DNA from: Verrucomicrobiales bacterium
Lineage (GTDB): Bacteria; Verrucomicrobiota; Verrucomicrobiia; Verrucomicrobiales; DEV007
Length of the DNA stretch: 35,391 bases
NCBI GenBank assembly: GCA_029213065.1
Contig: JARGPH010000035.1
Span: forward strand, 1-35,391
Reading direction: 5' to 3'
Part shown: positions 23,560 through 32,681 of the stretch, piece by piece
Layout of the letters: each line of letters begins with the position of its first letter
Position numbering within the stretch: the stretch's first letter is position 1
The notes under the pieces: model-generated
What the model saw: the letters and a program-made list of their open reading frames with translations, nothing else
Told to the model about the DNA's origin: nothing
Databases searched by the model: none
Program-made: the position numbers and the translations under genes

Positions 23560-24762
23560 ATGATTTCACGCAAAGAATACAAAGGAGAGGGTTCCGCCCC
23601 GCTCACTGTCCTGACGCTCGCTGCGATCGGAACGTTGCTCGCCGGCTGCGAACCGGCAACTCAGGGACCCGCCCCCGGCATGGGAAGAACCCCGACCGTA
23701 ACCGTCGCTGAAGTGGAAGCCCGCGCCATCGCCGACGAAGTCAGCTTTGTCGGCCGCGTCGGCGCGAAGAACCGGGTCGACATCCGTGCGCAGGTTCAGG
23801 GTATATTGTTAGAGCAACATTTTGAGGATGGAGCCCTCGTTGAAAAAGGTGATCTTCTTTTTGAAATCGAACCGGTTGACTACGAAGCGGCCCTGAACTC
23901 GGCGAAGGCACAGGTCGCCAGTGCCGAAGCCAACAAGGACAAAGCCGATCGATTTTTTGAACGACTGAATTCGGTCAAATCCGGCGGCGTTTCCGCGACC
24001 GACCTCGAGCAGGCGGAACTGGACGCGCGGACCGCAAAAGCGACCCTCGATCAAATGATCGTCGCGCAGCAGGTCGCGGAACTCGATCTGAAGCGCACCA
24101 AAATCACCGCTCCGATTGACGGCCAGATCGGCAAGGCAAAGATGGACGCGGGCAATCTGGTTGACGCTTCGAGTGGCACCCTCGCCACGATCGTGCAGGT
24201 CGATCCCATCCGGGTGCAGCACGCCTTGAGCGAACGCTTCCTCACTGAGGCACTTCAAACTATTTCCGATCGAGATCCCTCCCTTCCCCCGGTACGGGAC
24301 ACCCTTGTTCCGCGCATTGACCTTTCGACCGGTGAGAAATACCCCCACGAGGGAAAGATCGTCTTCCTTGATAATGAAGTCGGGAGCACCACCGGCACGA
24401 TTCAGGCAGAAGCGGAATTCCCCAATCCCAACGGGATACTGAAACCGGGACAGTTCGTGGACCTCATCGTGCAACGGGGTGAACCGATCGACCGCATCAC
24501 CGTCCCGCAGTCAGCGGTGCAGCAGGATCAACAGGGTCATTTCGTCCTCATCGTCGAAGCGGACGGCAATGTCTCGCAGCGCCGCATCACTGCCGGCGAT
24601 CGGGTCGGAGTCGACTGGATCATTCAGGAAGGCCTCACCGCAGGGGAGAAAGTCATCATCCAGGGAATCGAGAAAGTCCGCCCCGGCGCGAAAGTGAACG
24701 CAGTCGAAGCCGGTGCGGCACCGGCATCCAAAGCATCCGCGGAGAAAACCCCGAGCGAATAA
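23560..24762 (+). CDS. RND efflux periplasmic adaptor lipoprotein (AcrA-like)
   Basis: The 400-residue protein has a hydrophobic N-terminus ending LLAGC (Cys30), a lipobox, so it should be anchored to the inner membrane. The biotinyl-lipoyl half motif is VDIRAQVQGILLEQHFEDGALVEKGDLLFEIEP (about 67-105). A coiled-coil hairpin covers about 110-175, the second lipoyl half includes KITAPIDGQIG, and a beta-barrel follows. These are the domains of HlyD/AcrA-type adaptors, which join the inner-membrane pump to an outer-membrane channel. It lies 6 bp before the pump gene. No outer-membrane channel gene is in the operon here. Confidence 0.92.
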   Translation: MISRKEYKGEGSAPLTVLTLAAIGTLLAGCEPATQGPAPGMGRTPTVTVAEVEARAIADEVSFVGRVGAKNRVDIRAQVQGILLEQHFEDGALVEKGDLLFEIEPVDYEAALNSAKAQVASAEANKDKADRFFERLNSVKSGGVSATDLEQAELDARTAKATLDQMIVAQQVAELDLKRTKITAPIDGQIGKAKMDAGNLVDASSGTLATIVQVDPIRVQHALSERFLTEALQTISDRDPSLPPVRDTLVPRIDLSTGEKYPHEGKIVFLDNEVGSTTGTIQAEAEFPNPNGILKPGQFVDLIVQRGEPIDRITVPQSAVQQDQQGHFVLIVEADGNVSQRRITAGDRVGVDWIIQEGLTAGEKVIIQGIEKVRPGAKVNAVEAGAAPASKASAEKTPSE

Positions 24763-24768
24763 AATTCC

Positions 24769-27700
24769 ATGTTCAGCCTCTTCTTTATCGACAGACCCCG
24801 CTTCGCCTTTGTGATTTCCATCGTGATTTCACTGGCAGGATTGATCGCGGTTCAACAATTGCCCATCGAGCAATTCCCCAGCATCACCCCGCCACAGGTG
24901 AAGGTTTCCACGACCTATCCCGGTGCCAGCGCAGAGGTGATCGAAAGCACCGTCGCGACGATCATCGAAGCGGAAGTGAACGGCGTGGAGAACATGACTT
25001 ACATGTCCTCCACTTCGACAAACAGCGGGAGCTACTCGCTCTCCATCACCTTCGATCTCGGAACCGATCCGGATCTCGCCGCGGTGAATGTGCAGAACCG
25101 GGTCGCTCAGGCAACGGCCCGCCTTCCCTCGGCCGTGACAGCCCAGGGCGTCGTCGTTGAGAAAAGCTCGAGCGATATGCTCCTGATTTACGCGGTCAAT
25201 TCAAAAGGCGGAGCCACTGACGTGCTCGAACTCTCGAACTACATTTCGATCAACATCATCGACGCCCTCGCAAGGGTGAACGGAGTGGGCAGCACCTCGA
25301 TTTTCGGATCATCCGACTACGGAATGCGGGTGTGGCTGGACCCTAACCGGCTCACCAATCTGAATCTTTCCCCCGGCGATGTTGCCAACGCGATTCGTGC
25401 CCAGAACATCCAGGCAGCTGCGGGGGGCATCGGGCAGGCACCGACCGCGGACGATCAGCAACTCGCCTACACGATCCAGGCACAGGGACGCTACACCACC
25501 GTTGAAGAGTTCGAAAACATCGTTATCCGGGGAGAGTCTGACGGCAGCCTTCTCCGCCTCAAGGACGTCGCCAGAGTTGAACTGGGGGCAAAAAGTTACA
25601 CCGGGACGAACACCTTGAACGGAAACCCTTCGGTGGTTTTTGCGGTCTATCAGACCCCGGGATCGAATGCCCTTGAGGTCGCCGACGGGGTCAAAGCAAA
25701 GATGGCGGAGATTTTTGAATCCGCTCCCGCCGACATGCAATACACCTTGCTGAACGATTCGACGGAATTCATCTCGGTCTCCCTCGAAGAACTTCTCATC
25801 ACTCTCCTCGTTGCGCTCATCCTCGTGGTACTCGTCGTCTTTGTTTTTCTTCAGGACTGGCGGGCAACGCTTGTCCCCGTCATTGCCATTCCCGTTTCGC
25901 TGATCGGCACCTTCGCGGTTTTCTCAATGATCGGATTTTCGATCAACACGATCTCGCTTTTCGGACTGGTTCTCGCAATCGGTGTCGTCGTCGATGATGC
26001 CATCGTCGTCATCGAAAATGTGAAACGTCACCTCGCCGACGGCATGTCGCCGGTGGAGGCCACGCGAACGACGATGAAGGAGGTTTTCTCTCCTATCATT
26101 GCGACAACCCTGGTCCTCATGGCCGTGTTCGTTCCGGTCTCTTTCGCCGGCGGCATTGAAGGAAGGCTCTATCAGCAATTCGCTCTCACCATCGCGATCG
26201 CAGTCGCTATTTCGTCGATCAACGCACTGACCCTCTCCCCGGCGCTTTGTGCGACATTTCTGAAAGCCGAAGCTCCCGGGAGACGGAAGTTCATCTTTTT
26301 CCGCTGGTTCGATACGCTCTTTGAAAAGCTCACCCGTGGTTATGTCGGCACCGCAAGCTTCCTCGCCGCGCGCCGCTTCGTGACCGCCCTGATTCTCATC
26401 AGCTCGACTGCCGCTGCGATGTATTTCTTCACGAAAACCCCGACCGGATTCATTCCCAACGAGGATCAGGGTGTCGTCTTCGTAGATGTGCAATTACCCA
26501 ACGGTGCCTCACTGGCGCGGACCGATGCCTTCATGACCGAAGTGGAATCGCGTATGATGAAGATGCCGGGGGTGAAAAACGTCATCGCCGTGAGAAGTTT
26601 TTCGATCATCTCAGGATCTTCATCGAACGTCGGTCTCGCCGTCGCCGAGCTCGAACACTGGGATGAACGGACGTCCCCCGGGCTCAGTGCCGATGCCGTC
26701 GTCGGGCGGCTCTTCGCCGAACTGGGAACGATGCCGGGAGCAACCATTCTCGCCTTCAGCCCTCCACCGATCCGCGGCATGGGCAGCAGCAGTGGGTGGG
26801 AAGCAGTCGTCCAGGACACACAGGCACGCCCCGCAGGCGAGCTCGCCGCTGCCGTAGGCGGAGTCGTCTATGAGTCGAACCAAAATCCGAAACTGATGCG
26901 GGTCTCAAGCTCATGGAAAGCCGATGTGCCGCAGCTGAAACTGGAAGTGGATCGCGACCGGGCGCAGCTCCTCGGCGTTCAGCCCACTTCGATCTTCGAC
27001 ACGATGGGCTCCTACCTCGGTTCGCAGTATGTAAACGACTTCACGCAATCGGGCCGCGTCTATCAGGTCATGATGCAGGCCGACGAGGAATTCCGGAATG
27101 ATCCCGACGACATCGGCAAGCTCTACGCTCAGAATACCGCCGGGGAAATGGTGCCGCTCTCCGCGCTCGTCGATGTCGAAGACACCCTCGGCCCTGAGAC
27201 GATCACGCGATACAACCTCTTCCGCTCCGCCGGATTGCGTGGCTCTGCAGCTGCAGGATTCAGCTCAGGTGAAGCCATGATCGAGGTGGAAAACGTCATG
27301 AAATCCACCCTGCCCGAAGGCATGGCCTACAGCTGGACCGGCTCCTCCTACCAGGAACGGAATTCCGGCAGCATTGCCCCGCTCCTCCTCATTTGTATGG
27401 TCGCGGCTTACCTGTTTCTCGTCGCCCAGTACGAGAGCTGGTCGATCCCTCTCTCGGTGCTTTACATCACACCCGTCGCGGTGCTGGGAGCAGTCCTCGC
27501 GATTTTACTGCGTCATCTCAGCATGGATCTCTACGCCCAGATCGGGTTGATCATGCTGATCGGACTGACCACGAAACAGGCCATTTTAATGGTCGAATTC
27601 GCCAAGGAAGCGCATGAAAAGGAAGGCCTCAGCGTACTCGAAGCCGCGAAGCAGGCAGCCTCTCTCCGTTTCCGCTCCGTGATGATGACGGCCCTCTCCT

Positions 27701-27864
27701 TTATCCTCGGCGTGGTGCCACTGGTGATAGCGAGCGGCGCAGGCGCCAACGCCCGCCAGTCGCTGGGCACCGTCGTGTTCGGGGGCATGATTCTCGCGTC
27801 AGTCCTGGGAACACTCCTGATCCCCGGGTTCTTCACCCTGATGAGGCGCGACCCGAAAAGCTAA
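24769..27864 (+). CDS. RND multidrug efflux transporter, HAE1 family (AcrB-like)
   Basis: The 1031-residue protein has the size and layout of AcrB: one helix, a large periplasmic loop, six helices, a second loop and five helices. The proton-relay residues are in [15 protein letters not shown] (about 406-420), and the partner lysine in [15 protein letters not shown] (about 931-945). The N-terminal [18 protein letters not shown] is characteristic. HAE1 pumps export hydrophobic drugs, bile salts or dyes using the proton gradient. Its stop codon overlaps that of the convergent methyltransferase gene. No TolC-like gene follows, so it must use a channel encoded elsewhere. Confidence 0.95.
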   Translation: MFSLFFIDRPRFAFVISIVISLAGLIAVQQLPIEQFPSITPPQVKVSTTYPGASAEVIESTVATIIEAEVNGVENMTYMSSTSTNSGSYSLSITFDLGTDPDLAAVNVQNRVAQATARLPSAVTAQGVVVEKSSSDMLLIYAVNSKGGATDVLELSNYISINIIDALARVNGVGSTSIFGSSDYGMRVWLDPNRLTNLNLSPGDVANAIRAQNIQAAAGGIGQAPTADDQQLAYTIQAQGRYTTVEEFENIVIRGESDGSLLRLKDVARVELGAKSYTGTNTLNGNPSVVFAVYQTPGSNALEVADGVKAKMAEIFESAPADMQYTLLNDSTEFISVSLEELLITLLVALILVVLVVFVFLQDWRATLVPVIAIPVSLIGTFAVFSMIGFSINTISLFGLVLAIGVVVDDAIVVIENVKRHLADGMSPVEATRTTMKEVFSPIIATTLVLMAVFVPVSFAGGIEGRLYQQFALTIAIAVAISSINALTLSPALCATFLKAEAPGRRKFIFFRWFDTLFEKLTRGYVGTASFLAARRFVTALILISSTAAAMYFFTKTPTGFIPNEDQGVVFVDVQLPNGASLARTDAFMTEVESRMMKMPGVKNVIAVRSFSIISGSSSNVGLAVAELEHWDERTSPGLSADAVVGRLFAELGTMPGATILAFSPPPIRGMGSSSGWEAVVQDTQARPAGELAAAVGGVVYESNQNPKLMRVSSSWKADVPQLKLEVDRDRAQLLGVQPTSIFDTMGSYLGSQYVNDFTQSGRVYQVMMQADEEFRNDPDDIGKLYAQNTAGEMVPLSALVDVEDTLGPETITRYNLFRSAGLRGSAAAGFSSGEAMIEVENVMKSTLPEGMAYSWTGSSYQERNSGSIAPLLLICMVAAYLFLVAQYESWSIPLSVLYITPVAVLGAVLAILLRHLSMDLYAQIGLIMLIGLTTKQAILMVEFAKEAHEKEGLSVLEAAKQAASLRFRSVMMTALSFILGVVPLVIASGAGANARQSLGTVVFGGMILASVLGTLLIPGFFTLMRRDPKS

Positions 27865-28562
27865 GCCTCTTCGCCCGGTTCGAGTTTCCGGTATGACTGC
27901 CGGAGACCTTTCCCCCAAAACATAACAACGCACCCTGACACTTCCACATTAAAAGTCCGGAAGCGCTTTTGCAGCGCCTCCATGACAGCACCAAGCCCGT
28001 CCTCCGTGTTCGAAAAGATCCCCTTCCGGTTGTAGGTCGACATCAGCATCTTCGCCAGGATGGGCCGCTGAATATCATTCCCCAGAATCGTGGCTCCGAA
28101 AACGACGCCATCGTTTTTAAGAGCGGGAATCAGATTATCGAGGACCGTTCCCATCTTCAATTCGAGCCGACCAGGAAGGCAGTGCAGCAGGTAATTGATC
28201 GCGATGGAATCAAACTCGGGAACGGAAAAGTCGAGCGGATCGAGAACATCCTCCTGAAAGATCTCAGGCCGGAAATCAGAGATGCGCTCGTAGGCACGGT
28301 CGAGGCAGTCGCGATTGATATCGAACAATCCGACACGTTGAGCCCCCTCCGGCAGGGTGTGCGCCGGAAAGTAGCCGGTGCCGGCGCCGACCTCGAGATG
28401 ATTCCCCGTAATGTGGGCGCGATAGAGTTCGAGCAACTTTTCTGTCGGACATTTCCAAATTCGCTTGTTGGAAAACCCGAGCACCCACCAGTCATAGAAA
28501 GCCAAACTGCGTTTGGTATAAGCGGCATAGCCCCGCTCTACATCAGATAGTTCAGCTTTCAT
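27861..28562 (-). CDS. Class I SAM-dependent methyltransferase
   Basis: The 233-residue protein has the SAM-binding glycine motif in [16 protein letters not shown] (about 56-71), followed by an acidic second strand [12 protein letters not shown] later [13 protein letters not shown] matches motif IV of class I methyltransferases. The substrate is unknown. A good AGGAG ribosome-binding site supports the start, and a 13-bp palindrome overlaps it. The stop codon overlaps that of the RND pump gene on the opposite strand, leaving no room for a terminator between them. Confidence 0.83.
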   Translation of the reverse strand: MKAELSDVERGYAAYTKRSLAFYDWWVLGFSNKRIWKCPTEKLLELYRAHITGNHLEVGAGTGYFPAHTLPEGAQRVGLFDINRDCLDRAYERISDFRPEIFQEDVLDPLDFSVPEFDSIAINYLLHCLPGRLELKMGTVLDNLIPALKNDGVVFGATILGNDIQRPILAKMLMSTYNRKGIFSNTEDGLGAVMEALQKRFRTFNVEVSGCVVMFWGKGLRQSYRKLEPGEEA

Positions 28563-28570
28563 AGAATTCT

Positions 28571-28583
28571 CCTATTCAATAGG
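28571..28583. promoter_or_regulatory. Palindrome at the methyltransferase ribosome-binding site
   Basis: CCTATT-C-AATAGG is a perfect 6-bp inverted repeat around a single base, and one arm overlaps the ribosome-binding site of the methyltransferase gene. It could be a repressor site that also blocks translation initiation. Chance occurrence is possible. Confidence 0.25.
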
Positions 28584-28670
28584 GTATAGTGTCGAAGTCA
28601 ACCCTGTTGATTCACTGCGAAGACCTATTCTTTGCACTTAAAGTCACTCACAATACGTCTCTACACGTGA

Positions 28671-29045
28671 ATGAAAACGCTCGAACAGCGCATGAAGCAC
28701 CACCAAATCTTCGACGAGGATCTGGAAGAACGCTTCGTGCTCGGCTCCGGCAGTGGCGGCCAGAAGATCAACAAGACTTCGTCATGCGTTTACCTTAAAC
28801 ACATTCCGACAGGAACTGAGATCAAATGCCAGGAATCCCGCTCGCGGGAAAAGAACCGCGAGCTCGCGAGGGTGAGGCTTTGTGATCATTTCGACGCAGA
28901 GGAGAAAAAGAAGTCTCTCGAACGTGCCAAAAACCGGGCCGTGAAACGCTATAAAAAACGCAAACCGTCAAAAGCCGAAAAGGCGAGGAGACGACGAACG
29001 AAGCAGCTCCGCACCGAGAAAAAGGCGAACCGCCGGAAGGTATAG
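28671..29045 (+). CDS. GGQ release-factor-like peptidyl-tRNA hydrolase protein
   Basis: The 124-residue protein contains the release-factor catalytic domain: FVLGSGSGGQKINKTSSCVYLKH with the GGQ motif at about residues 29-31. A very basic, Arg/Lys-rich C-terminal tail from about 75 onward is suited to ribosome binding. It lacks the codon-recognition domains of RF1 and RF2. This layout matches small rescue factors of the ArfB/YaeJ and C12orf65-like groups, which free peptides from stalled ribosomes. An alternative start is the ATG at 28692. It is divergent from the methyltransferase gene. Confidence 0.85.
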   Translation: MKTLEQRMKHHQIFDEDLEERFVLGSGSGGQKINKTSSCVYLKHIPTGTEIKCQESRSREKNRELARVRLCDHFDAEEKKKSLERAKNRAVKRYKKRKPSKAEKARRRRTKQLRTEKKANRRKV

Positions 29046-29150
29046 GCCGGCAGCGCGAGCGCATCGCCCGCGGGATTCGGGTTCGAACACGTTGTGACCT
29101 GAGAAGACCGTGAATGCCTTTCGGCAAATGGCCTCTACCTGCGACCCGGC

Positions 29151-29163
29151 CCGGTGTCACCGG
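29151..29163. promoter_or_regulatory. Palindrome upstream of glgE
   Basis: CCGGTG-T-CACCGG is a perfect inverted repeat 76 bp before the glgE start. It is GC-rich and could also be a weak hairpin ending the release-factor gene transcript, though no T-run follows. An operator for glgE is the alternative. Confidence 0.25.
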
Positions 29164-29239
29164 TTCCTCACAAAAAACACACTTGGCGTGAGCCGGGAAA
29201 CAGGGATAGTGAGCGATACTCTTCAAAACCGACCCTGCT

Positions 29240-31207
29240 ATGGCCAACTCTGCGAATCGCCCCGATACCGTTGTCATCTCCAACCTTTCACCGCTTGTCG
29301 AGGGCGGAAAATTCCCGGCAAAGCGCGTCGTCGGTGAATCCGTAACGATTGGTGCCGATATCTTTAAAGACGGACACGATCAGGTCGTGGCAACGCTGGG
29401 GTGGAGAAAGGAAGGCACCAAAGATCTGGAAGAAGTGCCTCTCGTCGCCGGTCACAACGACCGGTGGGAGGCAACCCTCAGCTTTCCCGAAACAGGCTTC
29501 TACGAAATTGTCATCTCCGCCTGGGCTGACGACTTCCTCACCTGGCTGCACGATTTCGAACGCCGACTCACCGGCGATCAGGATGATTTCAATACCGAGA
29601 TCGAAGAGGGCCGGGTCATTCTCAACTCGGCAGCGATTCGCGCCGCCGGTGGTCGTGCCGGCGCCGACGCTCAGGCGATCGAAGATCTCACGACAATTCT
29701 GATGAAGAGCGATCCGAAGGACGTTCCCGCCCTCATGTATGCGCCGGGAATACTCGAACTGCTCGCCCGCTGGCCGGACCGCCGGCTAGAAACCCGCTCC
29801 GACGAGCCGATCGTGATCAACGTGGAAACGAAGCTCTCCGCTTTTTCCGCGTGGTATGAGTTCTTTCCCCGTTGCGCCACCGGTGACGCAAGCAAGCACT
29901 CCGGTTTTCGCGACTGCCTCCCCCGCCTCGACGACGCCAAAGAGATGGGATTCAACGTCGTTTATTTCCCACCGATCCATCCCATCGGTGAGGCCCACCG
30001 CAAAGGAAAAAACAACACCGTCACCGCGCTGGAAGGCGATGTCGGCTCCCCCTGGGCGATCGGTAACAAAAACGGCGGACACCGCGCCATCGAACCGCAA
30101 CTGGGAACGATCAAAGACTTTGTCTGGCTCCTCGAAGAAGCCCGTTCCCGCGGCCTTGAAATCGCGATGGACTTTGCGATCCAGTGCTCTCCCGACCATC
30201 CCTACGTCGAAGAGCACCCCGAGTGGTTTTACCGCCGCCCCGACGGCTCCATCAAATACGCCGAGAATCCTCCGAAAAAGTATCAGGACATCTACCCTCT
30301 CGACTTTCACTGCGACGAATGGGAACTGCTCTGGAAAGAACTCCTCTCCGTGGTTCTCTACTGGGTCGATAAGGGCGTCAAAATCTTCCGCGTCGACAAT
30401 CCCCACACCAAGCCGGTCTCGTTCTGGGAATGGCTCATTGCTGAGGTCCACCTCGTCGACCCCGACATCATCTTTCTCGCCGAGGCCTTCACCCGCCCCG
30501 CGATGATGCAGATGCTCGGAAAAATCGGCTTTACCCAGAGCTACACCTATTTCACGTGGAGAGAGACCGCGACCGAACTCCGCGAGTATGTCACCGAGCT
30601 CACCAAAGGGGAAATGCGCGACTACTTCCGCGGGAATTTCTGGCCGAACACGCCCGACATTCTCCCCCATCACCTCCAGCACGCGACACCGTCCGCCTTT
30701 AAAATCCGTGCCGCCCTCGCCGCGACGCTGTCCTCCTCCTGGGGTATGTATTCCGGTTACGAGCTGTGTGAAAACCACCCTCTCCCCGGTCGCGAAGAGT
30801 ATCTCGACAGCGAGAAATATCAGCTCTATCAGCGCGACTGGAACAAGCCCGGGAACATCAAACCGTTCATCAAACGGCTCAATGAAGCGCGAAATCAAAA
30901 CCCCGCCCTCGCCGAATACGCGAACATCGACTTCATCCACTGCGACAACGATCAGCTCATCGCCTTTCACAAATGGACCGATGATGGCTCGAACCGCATC
31001 ATCGTGGTGGTGAACCTCGACCCTAAAACGAAGCAGGAATCCAATATCCACCTGCCTCTCGAAGCGCTCGGTCTTTCCCACGGAGCCGCATTTGAGGTCG
31101 AAGATTTAATCTATCGAGAGACCTACACATGGCGTGAATCCACCAATTTCGTGTCTCTTGACCCGAGGACCAAGCCAGTCCACATATTAAAAGTGAAGAC
31201 TTCTTAG
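29240..31207 (+). CDS. glgE: Alpha-1,4-glucan:maltose-1-phosphate maltosyltransferase
   Basis: The 655-residue protein matches GlgE (GH13 subfamily 3) over its full length. The N-terminal beta domain (about 1-110) is followed by the helical insertion, then the catalytic barrel. YFPPIHPIGEAHRKGKNN lies near 242-259, the nucleophile is in KIFRVDNPHTKP (Asp386), and the acid/base in IFLAEAFTRP (Glu415). These residues line up with the active site known for Streptomyces GlgE. The enzyme extends alpha-glucan using maltose-1-phosphate, made from trehalose in the usual pathway. The trehalose synthase, maltokinase and branching-enzyme genes often linked to it are absent here. Confidence 0.95.
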   Translation: MANSANRPDTVVISNLSPLVEGGKFPAKRVVGESVTIGADIFKDGHDQVVATLGWRKEGTKDLEEVPLVAGHNDRWEATLSFPETGFYEIVISAWADDFLTWLHDFERRLTGDQDDFNTEIEEGRVILNSAAIRAAGGRAGADAQAIEDLTTILMKSDPKDVPALMYAPGILELLARWPDRRLETRSDEPIVINVETKLSAFSAWYEFFPRCATGDASKHSGFRDCLPRLDDAKEMGFNVVYFPPIHPIGEAHRKGKNNTVTALEGDVGSPWAIGNKNGGHRAIEPQLGTIKDFVWLLEEARSRGLEIAMDFAIQCSPDHPYVEEHPEWFYRRPDGSIKYAENPPKKYQDIYPLDFHCDEWELLWKELLSVVLYWVDKGVKIFRVDNPHTKPVSFWEWLIAEVHLVDPDIIFLAEAFTRPAMMQMLGKIGFTQSYTYFTWRETATELREYVTELTKGEMRDYFRGNFWPNTPDILPHHLQHATPSAFKIRAALAATLSSSWGMYSGYELCENHPLPGREEYLDSEKYQLYQRDWNKPGNIKPFIKRLNEARNQNPALAEYANIDFIHCDNDQLIAFHKWTDDGSNRIIVVVNLDPKTKQESNIHLPLEALGLSHGAAFEVEDLIYRETYTWRESTNFVSLDPRTKPVHILKVKTS

Positions 31208-31273
31208 GCAAACCGACTCTGGTAGCGAAAGAAGGAACCGCTTCATTCTTTCGAAGAAATACAGCCTCCCCCC

Positions 31274-32650
31274 ATGCGCCAACGCTTTATCACCTTCGCC
31301 GTACTCAGTCTTGTTCTTATCGGAATAGGAGAATGGAACCTTCGCAGCGGCAAAATCGCTCCACTGAACACGCTGAACGACCTCTGGCTCGACTTCTGCG
31401 TTGGAAACTCCGGGGACAAGATTCAAAAGCCGTCTCTCACCGTTGTTCGCATCAATGACGGCTACGAACCGCTCAACATCGGTGAGGACAAAACCCAAAG
31501 CGGCACCCCGCGACTCTCACGACTCGATTTCGCGACCATCCTCGGTTTTGCTGCGAAAATGAACCCCAAAGCGGTTTCATTCCTTCCCACTCCGGCTTTT
31601 GACGAGGAAAACGTTCTTAACAAAACCGACATCGTTCCCCTCAAGGACGCCGCGATGCAGCTTCCCCGCTTCGCCGTCGCCACGACCATTTCGGATGACG
31701 GAGACAAAGCGATCGAGAAGCAGCCGGTTCAATACACCTCCCTCAAAGTCGAAGGCGACGCGAGCTCCGTGCTCTCGTTCACCCGAACGGTCCGTTACCC
31801 GGATCCTCAAATTTTATCCAATGGAATCCCCGCCTTCAAAGCAATTGAATCAGCACGGGGACTGATCGGCGACAATGAGGCGAAAATCCCCCTGCTTGCC
31901 CGCAAAGGAGACCAGATCATTCCATCGATTATTCTCACCTCCGTGGCGTCTCATGCCGGCGTCGCCCCCGAAGAGATCACCGTCAATTTCACAGGAAAGA
32001 AACCGGCCATCCAACTCGGCGAATACCGGACCGTCCCCATCAACGCGGACGGCACCATGACACTGCCCAACCACTCGGGACTCAAACACGCCCTCATGAG
32101 CCAGCAGCGAAATGAAGAGGGGAAAATCGAGGAGAAGTATCATCTCACCTCCCTCTCCGTCGATGAACTGGCCTACACCGGCGAGGAAAATGACGAAGTC
32201 GCCAAACGCATTCTCTCCAGCTTTCAAGGGAAATTCAAATCCCTCAGCGAAAACCTCGTCGTGATCGGTTTTGACCGGACCGCAGACCGCCACATCAACC
32301 TCCCCGGCGGAGAAGTCCTCTCGGAAACCAGCCTCATCACGAGAGCGATGGCCGTGATTCAAAGCGGACGTTTTCTCACCTGGTGGCCGACCTGGGGCAG
32401 GTGGCTCGCCGTCGCCGCGATCGCCCTCATCGCACTGATCCTTTTCAAACTGCCCAAAGGCAAATTCGCTCCCCTCACCATCGCGGCCGGACTCCTATAT
32501 TTCTCCGTGTGGATCCTCATTTTCAAAACGACCCTTTCCTGGACCCCGCCCTTCGTCGGCCTCACCATGTTCGGCCTCATTCTTCTGGTGGGGCTTTTGA
32601 TTCCCGCCGATGCGAAGAAGGTGGAGGAAGCTCCGGCTGCGGAGAGTTGA
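31274..32650 (+). CDS. Orphan CHASE2-like sensor-domain membrane protein
   Basis: The 458-residue protein has one N-terminal membrane helix (about 7-22), a large extracytoplasmic domain (about 25-365) and three closely spaced C-terminal helices (about 376-393, 400-416, 425-444). This is the layout of CHASE2 sensor domains, and segments like LNTLNDLWLDFCVG, SRLDFATILGFAAKMNPKAVSFLP and SENLVVIGFDRTADRH fit them. After the last helix only about 14 residues remain, so there is no kinase, cyclase or other output domain. It may signal through a separate partner. The gene starts 66 bp after glgE and ends 31 bp before the CRISPR array. Confidence 0.7.
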   Translation: MRQRFITFAVLSLVLIGIGEWNLRSGKIAPLNTLNDLWLDFCVGNSGDKIQKPSLTVVRINDGYEPLNIGEDKTQSGTPRLSRLDFATILGFAAKMNPKAVSFLPTPAFDEENVLNKTDIVPLKDAAMQLPRFAVATTISDDGDKAIEKQPVQYTSLKVEGDASSVLSFTRTVRYPDPQILSNGIPAFKAIESARGLIGDNEAKIPLLARKGDQIIPSIILTSVASHAGVAPEEITVNFTGKKPAIQLGEYRTVPINADGTMTLPNHSGLKHALMSQQRNEEGKIEEKYHLTSLSVDELAYTGEENDEVAKRILSSFQGKFKSLSENLVVIGFDRTADRHINLPGGEVLSETSLITRAMAVIQSGRFLTWWPTWGRWLAVAAIALIALILFKLPKGKFAPLTIAAGLLYFSVWILIFKTTLSWTPPFVGLTMFGLILLVGLLIPADAKKVEEAPAAES

Positions 32651-32661
32651 GTGGAGTTGTG

Positions 32662-32677
32662 GACGCTCCTGCGCGTC
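32662..32677. terminator. Short hairpin between the CHASE2 gene and the CRISPR array
   Basis: GACGC-TCCTGC-GCGTC gives a 5-bp stem just after the CHASE2-like stop and before the last CRISPR repeat. A short T-run (32682-32685) follows on the plus strand and belongs to the first repeat. It may end transcripts from one or both sides. Confidence 0.3.
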
Positions 32678-32681
32678 GCAA

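Noticed and set aside
29060-29110. tRNA-like GGTTCGAAC stretch
   Set aside because: The sequence resembles a T-loop, but the flanking bases do not pair into a T-stem and no acceptor or anticodon arm is found.
29786-31081. Long minus-strand frame (431 codons) opposite glgE
   Set aside because: GlgE is certain on the plus strand; the antisense product is a low-complexity mirror with no recognisable domain.
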